Origin: Alterluteimonas quercicellularis
GTDB taxonomy: Bacteria; Pseudomonadota; Gammaproteobacteria; Xanthomonadales; Xanthomonadaceae
Direction of reading: 5' to 3'
DNA: 40,600 nucleotides
Assembly: GCF_021191635.1 (NCBI RefSeq)
Contig: NZ_JAIWPR010000056.1
Coordinates: 1 to 40,600 of the forward strand
Both the position numbers and the translations under genes were made by a program. How positions within the stretch are numbered: position 1 is the first letter of the stretch; every line of letters begins with the position of its first letter. The notes beneath the pieces are model-generated. The model ran no database searches. It was not told where the DNA came from and was given only the letters and a program-made list of their open reading frames with translations. This document shows, in pieces, positions 28,509 to 34,995 of this stretch.

Positions 28509-29347
28509 GCGGCCGCGCTCCCGCCCGTCTCGTCCGAGGGCCGCCACCGCAGCAGGCGTCCCTCGGCGGCGGCCAGCACCCGGTCGAGGCCGAAGCCGAT
28601 GAGGCCGATCACCAGCGCCATCGCCAGCACGGTGTCGGTCTGGAACAGCTGCTGGCCGGTGACCATGAGGTAGCCCACGCCCTCGGACGCGGTCATGAAC
28701 TCGACCGCCGCCAGCACCAGCCAGGCCAGCGTCAGCCCATAGCGGATGCCGGTCCAGATCTGCGGAAACGCAGCGGGCACGATCACGTGCCGCAGCGTCT
28801 GCCAGGCGTCCAGGCGATGGACCCGGGCGACGTCGAGCAGCCGTTCCGGCACGCCGCGCAGGCCGGCGCTGGTGTTGATGACCACCGGCATGAACACGGC
28901 CTTGGCGATCAGCACGATCTTCAGCGTCTCGCCGACGCCGAGCAGCATGACCATCAGCGGAAGCCAGCCCAGCAGGGGCAGGTAGAGCAGGGCGCGGAAG
29001 CTCGGGCCCACGTACTCGCGCCAGCGCGCCGACAGCCCCAGCGCCAGGCCGAGCGGGAGGCCGATGCCGGCCCCTGCCAGGAAGCCGTACAGCACCCGTC
29101 GCAGGCTGATGCCGATGGCCGGGAACAGATCGCCGTCGCGCGCGTGGTAGTCGAGCGCTTCCCAGACCTGCCCCGGCGGCGGCAGCGCCTGCGGCGAGAC
29201 CCACTCGCGCGCCGCCGCGACCCACCAGAGGGCGAGCAGCGCGACGGGCACGGCGAGCCCCCAGGCGATGTCGGCGGACAGGTCCCGCGTATGCCTCAGG
29301 CCTCGCCCGAGCACCGGAATCGCCGACGATGAAGGTGCGGATGCCAT
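28505..29347 (-). CDS. SsuC/TauC-type ABC transporter permease (first gene of operon)
   Basis: This 280-residue permease has the BPD_transp_1 fold. Its landmarks are ISLRRVLYGFLAGAGIGLPLG, the EAA-type loop GVPERLLDVARVHRLDAWQTL and a conserved-looking C-terminal LIGFGLDRVLAAAEGRLLRW. The last stretch is closely echoed in its neighbour (LIGFGLHFLASRFESHLLRW), so the pair arose by duplication of one ssuC-like ancestor. It is the first gene of the permease-permease-monooxygenase-binding protein-aldolase operon. A long perfect hairpin stands in its leader. The substrate is presumably an organosulfur anion. Confidence 0.92.
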   Translation of the reverse strand: MASAPSSSAIPVLGRGLRHTRDLSADIAWGLAVPVALLALWWVAAAREWVSPQALPPPGQVWEALDYHARDGDLFPAIGISLRRVLYGFLAGAGIGLPLGLALGLSARWREYVGPSFRALLYLPLLGWLPLMVMLLGVGETLKIVLIAKAVFMPVVINTSAGLRGVPERLLDVARVHRLDAWQTLRHVIVPAAFPQIWTGIRYGLTLAWLVLAAVEFMTASEGVGYLMVTGQQLFQTDTVLAMALVIGLIGFGLDRVLAAAEGRLLRWRPSDETGGSAAA

Positions 29348-29382
29348 GGGTGCCCTGCCGAAGCTGCGTCGAGACCACGTCC

Positions 29383-29416
29383 GCCGCCCGGTCCCGAAAC
29401 GTCCGGACCGGGCGGC
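29383..29416 (-). promoter_or_regulatory. 12-bp perfect hairpin in the leader of the sulfur import operon
   Basis: GCCGCCCGGTCC (29383-29394) and GGACCGGGCGGC (29405-29416) form a perfect 12-bp stem with a 10-nt loop. It lies 36 bp before the first permease ATG and after the probable promoter zone at 29440-29510. It could be an attenuator or mRNA-stability element. It could also be the terminator of the upstream ABC operon, whose last gene ends at 29578. No T-run follows. Confidence 0.5.
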
Positions 29417-29439
29417 AGGGACCCGAGGCTAGCGCCGCG

Positions 29440-29510
29440 TCGGGCGGGGCAGAACCGACATTACCGGCATTGCATCGACTGAAATCGCATAACTCCGTGC
29501 GCGGACGGCG
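29440..29510 (-). promoter_or_regulatory. A/T-rich dip, probable promoter/activator zone of the sulfur import operon
   Basis: Between the metal-ABC ATPase stop (29578) and the first SsuC-type permease the base composition drops locally. The minus strand reads AGTTATGCGATTTCAG, then TCGATGCAATGCC and GGTAATGTCGG. TAATGT is a possible -10; no good -35 lies 16-18 bp upstream, as is common for CysB-activated promoters. The region 29511-29577 shows only small GC-rich stems. Confidence 0.35.
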
Positions 29511-29577
29511 GACGGCTTCCGGACCGCGCCCGCGGACGCGCGCCGGGACCCGGCACGGGCACGGCCCGCAAGCCGGT

Positions 29578-30540
29578 CTACATCTCGGCGAGCAGGGCCT
29601 GCACCCCGGCCAGATCGTGCGCCACGCCCGCCCCGGCGACCCGCCACCGGCCGCCATCGTGCGCCACCGCGAGCGCGGCGTTCTCGCAGACCACGTAGCC
29701 GCAGCGCCGCAGCATCCGCGCGCACCACGCGGCCGCGTCGCCCTGTGCGTCGACGCGCACGCGCGGGCCGTCGGCGCGCACCGCCTCGAAGCGGCCGCTG
29801 CGCAGCGAGAACGCGACGTTGTCCTGATCGAAGGCCCGCCCGATCTCGCCAGACAGCGCGACGTCCTCCGGAACGCCATGCACGAAGCGCCCGGCGCCCG
29901 GCAGCAGCCACAGGCGATCGGCGGTCTGCAGCGCGAGTTCGAGATCGTGGCTGGACAGCATCACCGCGATGCCGCGCTCGCGCGCGACCCGGCGCAGCAT
30001 CGCCATCACCGTGACCCGGCTGGGCAGGTCGAGGAAGGCGGTGATCTCGTCGAGCAGCATCAGATCCGGCCGCTGGGCGAGCGCGCGCGCGATCAACGCC
30101 CGCTGGCGCTCACCGTCGCTGAGGCTGTCGAACGCCCGCCCGGCCAGGTGCGCACCCTCGACCAGGCGCAGGCTGTCGGCCACGATCTCGCGGTCGGCGT
30201 CGTCGAGCGCGTCGCGCCAGCCGGTATGCGGGTGCCGCCCCATCGCCACCAGGTCGGTCACCCGCAGGCCCGGCACCTGCGGCCGCTCGGTGAGCACCAC
30301 CGCGACCCGGCGCGCCAGGTCGCGGCGGCGGTAGCCGTCCAGCGCACGCCCGTCCAGCCGGACCGCGCCGCCCAGCGGCGGGTGCAGGCCGGCCAGGGTG
30401 CGCAGCAGGGTGGACTTGCCCTGCCCGTTGCGTCCCAGCAGGCAGACGAACGCGCCGCGGCCGAGCGCCGCGTGCGGCACCGTCGCCAGCGCGCGGGCGC
30501 CGTGGCCGATGCGCAGGCCGTCGAGCTCGAGCAGGCTCAC
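29578..30540 (-). CDS. FecE/BtuD-type ABC importer ATP-binding protein with C-terminal extension
   Basis: This 320-residue ATPase has Walker A GRNGQGKST at about 36-44, Q-loop region VVLTERPQV, signature LSDGERQR, Walker B LMLLDEITAFLD and switch histidine in VMLSSHDLELAL. It belongs to the iron-siderophore/haem/B12 importer family. It starts with GTG overlapping the permease stop (GTGA). Family members are usually 250-260 residues; this one has about 60 extra residues at the C-terminus with three cysteines (WCARMLRRCGYVVCENAAL), perhaps a regulatory or metal-sensing add-on. It is the third gene of the operon binding protein-permease-ATPase, controlled from the palindrome at 32810-32833. Confidence 0.93.
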   Translation of the reverse strand: MSLLELDGLRIGHGARALATVPHAALGRGAFVCLLGRNGQGKSTLLRTLAGLHPPLGGAVRLDGRALDGYRRRDLARRVAVVLTERPQVPGLRVTDLVAMGRHPHTGWRDALDDADREIVADSLRLVEGAHLAGRAFDSLSDGERQRALIARALAQRPDLMLLDEITAFLDLPSRVTVMAMLRRVARERGIAVMLSSHDLELALQTADRLWLLPGAGRFVHGVPEDVALSGEIGRAFDQDNVAFSLRSGRFEAVRADGPRVRVDAQGDAAAWCARMLRRCGYVVCENAALAVAHDGGRWRVAGAGVAHDLAGVQALLAEM

Positions 30541-31592
30541 GGCGCCGCGCCCTGCAGGCCGCGCCCGCGCAGCAGCAGGGCGATGACCACCGGCGCGCCG
30601 AGGATGGCGAGGATCGCGTTGAGGTGCAGGAAATGCTGCCGCCAGGGCAGGTGCACGACCAGGTCCGCCGACAGCGTCAGCAGCGCGCCCAGCGCCGCGG
30701 TGGGGGCGATCAACGTGCCGATGCGCGCGGTGCCGGCCAGCCCGCGCGCTAGGTGCGGCACGATCAGGCCGACGAAGGCGATCGGCCCGCAGAAGGCGGT
30801 GACCGGCGCGGCCAGCAGGATCGCCGCGCCCAGCACCAGTCGCCGCAGGCGGCCGACGTCCACGCCCAGGCTGCGCGCGTAGGTCTCGCCGAGCAGCAAC
30901 GCGGTCAGCGGCTTGGCCAGCCAGACCGAGGCCGCCGCCGCGATCGCCAGCGGCGGCAGCAGGGTGGCGAAGTCCTGCCAGACCACGCCGGCGAAGGTGG
31001 CGTCGTTCCAGGAGGCGAACACGCGCGCCTGGGTGCGGCTGGTGAAGTGCAGCAGCACGCTGATGAGCCCCTGCGCCAGGAAGCCGAGCATCAGGCCCAG
31101 CACCAGCAGCGTCACCGTCTGCACCCGCCGCGCGATGGCGGCCATCGCCACCGCCACGGCGAGGGTGCCGAGCAGCGCGCCGGCGACCAGGCCGAGGCCG
31201 GCGAGCGCGGAGATCGCCGCCAGCGCCGCCGGGCCGACGACCGCGCCGGCCACGACCACCAGCGCCGCGCCGAACTGGCCGCCGGCCATGAGCCCCAGCG
31301 ACCACGCGTCGGCCAGCGGGTTGCGGAACAGCGTCTGCAGCAGCAGCCCGGCCAGGCCCAGCGCGGCGCCGCCCAGCATTGCGGCGAGCGCGCGCGGCAG
31401 GCGCAGCTCGCGCAGGATGCGCGACTCGGCGCTGTCGCCGCCGAGCGTCCACAACCCGCGCAGCACCTGCCGCGGTCCCAGGAACTCGTGGCCGACCGAC
31501 AGGCTGGCCAGCAGCGCCAGCAGCAGCGCGGCCGCCAGCAGCGCCGTCCACGCCGTCGGCGGAAGGCCGCCGTCCCGCGCCGCCAGGCTCAC
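30537..31592 (-). CDS. FecCD/BtuC-type ABC importer permease
   Basis: This 351-residue inner-membrane permease has about ten hydrophobic segments and FecCD landmarks: LSVGHEFLGPRQVLRGLW, LRELRLPRALAAMLGGAALGLAG, LLLQTLFRNPLADAWSLG and FCGPIAFVGLIVPHLAR. It moves a metal-chelate-type substrate (siderophore, haem, cobalamin or metallophore complex) into the cytoplasm. The GTG start overlaps the stop of the binding lipoprotein gene (GTGA), and its own stop overlaps the ATPase start in the same way. An in-frame upstream extension to 32147 exists but lies inside the binding-protein gene. Confidence 0.94.
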   Translation of the reverse strand: MSLAARDGGLPPTAWTALLAAALLLALLASLSVGHEFLGPRQVLRGLWTLGGDSAESRILRELRLPRALAAMLGGAALGLAGLLLQTLFRNPLADAWSLGLMAGGQFGAALVVVAGAVVGPAALAAISALAGLGLVAGALLGTLAVAVAMAAIARRVQTVTLLVLGLMLGFLAQGLISVLLHFTSRTQARVFASWNDATFAGVVWQDFATLLPPLAIAAAASVWLAKPLTALLLGETYARSLGVDVGRLRRLVLGAAILLAAPVTAFCGPIAFVGLIVPHLARGLAGTARIGTLIAPTAALGALLTLSADLVVHLPWRQHFLHLNAILAILGAPVVIALLLRGRGLQGAAP

Positions 31593-32809
31593 CGGAACGT
31601 TCCCGGCGGCAGCGGCTTCAGGAACGCGAACGGCGCGTCGACCAGTTCGGGGTGCAGCGCCTTGACGAAGTCCTGCAGCACCCAGTCGGGCCGCGCGACG
31701 CCGGTCTGGTACCAGTCGTAGGCGTTCGCCCCCGGGTCGATGCGCCCGGTGTTGCCGTACAGGCGCCCGTCGCGCCAGGCGCGGAAGTCCGCCAGCGGCG
31801 CCAGGTTGCGCGGCGGCACCGCGTGCAGGTCGCCGAGGATCCAGACCCGCGCCTGCCCGGCCAGCGGCAGCAGCGCTTCCGTGGACACGACGTCCGAGGA
31901 GAACGCGCCGTCGTGCTCGGGCCGCGCCAGCAGGTTGCGCCCGCCGGCATCGGCGAGGAAGCGGCCCTCGGCCCCGCGCACCGTCGCCACCCAGCGGTCG
32001 GCGCCGTCGGGATAGGCCCACAGCACCGGCACCGGCGGCCGCGCCGCGGCCTGGCGGCGCAGCGCGTCCACGCGCACCTCGATCTGCGCGAACAGGCGGT
32101 CGGCGGCCTGCGACTCGCCGGCCAGCAGGCCGTAGACCCGCATCCATTCCGCACGGCCCAGGTAGTGCGGCTCGTCCTCGGCGAAGGTCGGCAGCACCGG
32201 GATGCCGAGGCGGCGCGCACGCGCCAGCGCACCGGCGTGGTCGAGCGAGCCCAGCCGCATCAGGAACACGTCGGGCCGGCGCGCCACCAGCACGTCGAGG
32301 TTCGGCGGCGCGTGCCAGTTGTAGCCGACCTGGGCCAGTTCGCCGGCCAGCGTGCGCGCGCGGATCGCCGGGTCGTACGAGGCGAGCCCGCCGACCGCGA
32401 CCAGCCGCCGCGCGAGCCCGAGCTGCGACAGGAAGGCCTCGTCGGCGCCGGCGTTGGTGGCGATCGTGCGCACCGGCGTGCGCAGCACCGGCGCCTCCGC
32501 CAGCGCCGCCGGCAGCGCCGGCAGCGGCGCCTCGCGCGGCACCAGCACCACGGTGTCGGCCGCCGGTGCGGTGCCGCCGCCGCGGGCATCGGCCACGGGA
32601 CCGGCGACGCGCACCACGGTGTAGCCGTCGTAGCGCACCACCTCGACCAGGCGCGCGTGCCGCATCGGCAGCGGTGTGCCGCCGGGCGGCAGCGCGGCCG
32701 CGGGCATCGCCGCGTCCGGCCGCGGGCCGCAGCCGGCCAGCAGCAGCGCGACCAGTGCGAGCGCAGCGACCGCCGTGCGGCCCGTTCCCCTGCCCCGATG
32801 CATTCTCAT
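31589..32809 (-). CDS. FecB/BtuF-type substrate-binding lipoprotein
   Basis: This 406-residue protein has a lipoprotein signal (ALLLAGC, lipidated Cys27) and a TroA-like two-lobe binding fold (VLVPREAPLPALPAALAEAP; LARRLVAVGGLASYDPAIRA; LDVLVARRPDVFLMRLGS; GRRNLLARPEHDG-like region near 290; VWILGDLHAVPP). It delivers substrate to the FecCD-type permease. Family members are often near 300 residues, so this one is long, with an extra N-terminal segment (residues 30-130). The ATG at 32809 directly abuts the 24-bp palindrome and has no ribosome-binding site; a second ATG at 32803 is no better. The transcript may be leaderless or nearly so. Gene order gives a complete ABC importer. Confidence 0.92.
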   Translation of the reverse strand: MRMHRGRGTGRTAVAALALVALLLAGCGPRPDAAMPAAALPPGGTPLPMRHARLVEVVRYDGYTVVRVAGPVADARGGGTAPAADTVVLVPREAPLPALPAALAEAPVLRTPVRTIATNAGADEAFLSQLGLARRLVAVGGLASYDPAIRARTLAGELAQVGYNWHAPPNLDVLVARRPDVFLMRLGSLDHAGALARARRLGIPVLPTFAEDEPHYLGRAEWMRVYGLLAGESQAADRLFAQIEVRVDALRRQAAARPPVPVLWAYPDGADRWVATVRGAEGRFLADAGGRNLLARPEHDGAFSSDVVSTEALLPLAGQARVWILGDLHAVPPRNLAPLADFRAWRDGRLYGNTGRIDPGANAYDWYQTGVARPDWVLQDFVKALHPELVDAPFAFLKPLPPGTFR

Positions 32810-32833
32810 ACCGTCATGTTATATCATTACGGT
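32810..32833. promoter_or_regulatory. 24-bp imperfect palindrome, probable Zur/Fur-family operator
   Basis: The site is symmetric at 20 of 24 positions. Outer arms ACCGT and ACGGT flank ATG, TATA and CAT blocks separated by single unmatched bases; the centre reads ATGTTATATCATTAC. It is A/T-rich in a very GC-rich background. It fills the divergent promoter between the ABC importer (ATG at 32809) and the receptor-receptor-CobN-like operon (start at 32862). The GTTATA-type core resembles Zur boxes of gammaproteobacteria, and a Fur-like reading is also possible. It would let one metal-sensing repressor control both directions. Confidence 0.65.
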
Positions 32834-32861
32834 TCGTAGTTCGTGTCCTTGGGGATCCCGC

Positions 32862-34919
32862 TTGAACACCGCCCTGCTCACCGCGGCCGCCGCCGGCCTG
32901 ATCGGCGGTGCGGCCATGGCCTCGCCGGGACCCGAGGCCGTCGAGCTCGATGCGATCACCGTGTACGGCCGCGCGCTCGGGCGGGTGCCCGGCGAGACCG
33001 CGACCAGGACCGGCGCGCCGCTGCTGGAGACGCCGTTCGCGGTCAACATCGTGCCGCGCGAGCTGCTCGACCTGCGCAACGTGACCGACATCGGCGCCGC
33101 GGTGGAGACCGTGGGCGGCGTGCAGCGCACGATCGGCTTCTCCGGCAACCAGCGCTTCCGCATCCGCGGCTTCCAGGCGGTGAGCACGCTGCGCGACGGG
33201 ATGCGCCTGAGCGCCTCGCAGCCGGAGATCGACCTGCAGGGCGTGGACAGCATCGAGGTGCTGAAGGGGCCGGCCTCGGCGCTGTACGGCCGCTTCGAGC
33301 CCGGCGGCGTCATCAACTTCGTGTCCAAGCGGCCGCAGGAGGCGTTCGCCAGCGAGGCGGCGCTGACCGTCGGCGGCCACGACTACGCGCGCGCCGGCTG
33401 GGACGTCACCGGCCCGCTCGACGACGGCGGCGCCTGGCTCGGCCGGCTCAACCTCGCGCACGAGGACGCCGGCAGCTTCCGCGACCTCGTCGACAACCGG
33501 CAGACCTTCGTCTCGCCCGCGCTGGAGTGGCGCCCGGACGCGGCCACCCGCCTGCTGCTGCGGCTCGAATACCTGCGCCGCGACGCGGCGTTCGACCGCG
33601 GCCTGGGCAACGACCCGCGCTTCCTCGACGTGCCGCCCTCGCGCAACTACGGCGAGCCCTTCCACCGCATCGCCAAGCGCCAGCAGGCGGCGGCGATCGA
33701 GTTCGAGCGCCGGCTGTCGGCCGACTGGCGGCTGCGCGTGGCCGGCTTCTGGTCGGACGTCGACGTGCCGGAGGAAGCGTTCTTCAACTACGGCTTCCCG
33801 GCGCTGGACGGCGACACCGTGCAGCGCAACTTCGTCGGCTACCGCGAGACGCAGAAGGACCTGACCCTGCAGGCCGAACTCCACGGCCGCCTCGACACCG
33901 GGCCGGTGCGCCACCAGCTCCTGGCCGGCGTGGAGCACGGCCACGATCGTCTGGCCTACCTCGACGGGCGCATCGCCTACGGCCAGCCGATCGACTTCCA
34001 CGACCCGCGCCCGTCCGGCCGCCCGGACCAGTGGCTCGACACCGGCGACAGCCGCTACGAATACGAGACCACCGCGCTCTACCTGCAGGACGAGATGGCG
34101 CTGGGCCGCTGGCGGCTGCTGCTGGGCGGCCGCGCCGAGCGCACCGACACGCTGTCGTTCTACACCGGCGGCATCGATCCGGCGATCACCCGCCGCGACT
34201 CGCCGGTCTCGCCGCGCGCGGGCCTGAGCTTCCTCGCCACGCCGGACCTCTCGTTCTACGCCAGCTGGGCGCGCTCGTTCCGCAACGAGGCCGACGCCGG
34301 CCTGCTGGAACAGGGCATCACCCCGAAGCCGACCCGCGGCGACCAGCTCGAGCTCGGGATCAAGTCGATCCTGCTCGACGGCCGCGCCGAGGCCACGCTG
34401 GCCTGGTTCGACCTGCGCAAGACCGACGCGGTGGTCGCCGACCCGGTCGACTGGAACCTCGTGCTGCAGACCGGCGAGCTGCAGTCGAAGGGCGTGGAGG
34501 CGGAACTGTCGATGCGCCCCGTCGACGCATGGACGCTGGTCGCGTCCTACGCGCGCATCGACGCCACCATTCGCGAGGACAGCGACCCGTTCCTGGTCGG
34601 CAACCGGCTGCCTGGCGTGCCGCGCACGCAGGCGTCGCTGTGGACCTCGTGGGGGTTCGACGGCGCGCTGCGCGGGCTGACCGTCGGCGGCGGCGTGTTC
34701 CACGCCTCGCGCCAGGCCGCGACCACCTCCAACGGCTTCGACCTGCCCGGCTACACGCGCGTGGACCTCAACGCGCGCTACGCGTTCGCCGGCGACTGGT
34801 CGCTGCTGCTCAACCTCGACAACGCCACCGACACCCGCCACTTCATCACCGGCGGCTTCTCGCAGATCTATCCGCAGGCGCCGCGCAGCGTGCGGGTGTC
34901 GGTGTCGAAGCGCTGGTAG
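32862..34919 (+). CDS. TonB-dependent siderophore-type receptor
   Basis: This receptor of about 685 residues has a TonB-box-like segment LDAITVYGR (about 29-37), a plug with FRIRGFQAVSTLRDGMRL and IEVLKGPASALYGRFEPGG, and a barrel ending SVRVSVSKRW. The pattern VINFVSKRP and the C-terminal form are those of the FhuA/FpvA-like siderophore-receptor branch; there is no STN domain. No ATG precedes the signal-like segment; TTG at 32862 (giving MNTALLTAAAAGLIGGAAMA) is the best start, with GGGGA 7 nt upstream. ATG at 32916 would delete the export signal. It is the first gene to the right of the palindromic operator and 76 bp before the next receptor, suggesting uptake of a metal chelate rather than free metal. 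Confidence 0.92.
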   Translation: MNTALLTAAAAGLIGGAAMASPGPEAVELDAITVYGRALGRVPGETATRTGAPLLETPFAVNIVPRELLDLRNVTDIGAAVETVGGVQRTIGFSGNQRFRIRGFQAVSTLRDGMRLSASQPEIDLQGVDSIEVLKGPASALYGRFEPGGVINFVSKRPQEAFASEAALTVGGHDYARAGWDVTGPLDDGGAWLGRLNLAHEDAGSFRDLVDNRQTFVSPALEWRPDAATRLLLRLEYLRRDAAFDRGLGNDPRFLDVPPSRNYGEPFHRIAKRQQAAAIEFERRLSADWRLRVAGFWSDVDVPEEAFFNYGFPALDGDTVQRNFVGYRETQKDLTLQAELHGRLDTGPVRHQLLAGVEHGHDRLAYLDGRIAYGQPIDFHDPRPSGRPDQWLDTGDSRYEYETTALYLQDEMALGRWRLLLGGRAERTDTLSFYTGGIDPAITRRDSPVSPRAGLSFLATPDLSFYASWARSFRNEADAGLLEQGITPKPTRGDQLELGIKSILLDGRAEATLAWFDLRKTDAVVADPVDWNLVLQTGELQSKGVEAELSMRPVDAWTLVASYARIDATIREDSDPFLVGNRLPGVPRTQASLWTSWGFDGALRGLTVGGGVFHASRQAATTSNGFDLPGYTRVDLNARYAFAGDWSLLLNLDNATDTRHFITGGFSQIYPQAPRSVRVSVSKRW

Positions 34920-34995
34920 CGACGGATCGCGCCCCTCCCCGGCTGCCGCCGACGGCATCCGGCTCGTCCGTTCCCCACCCGCCCAGGTAGTGCCC

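Noticed and set aside
34920..34995. Cobalamin riboswitch upstream of the BtuB/CirA-type receptor
   Set aside because: Only 76 bp are available and none of the aptamer blocks seen before metE are present.
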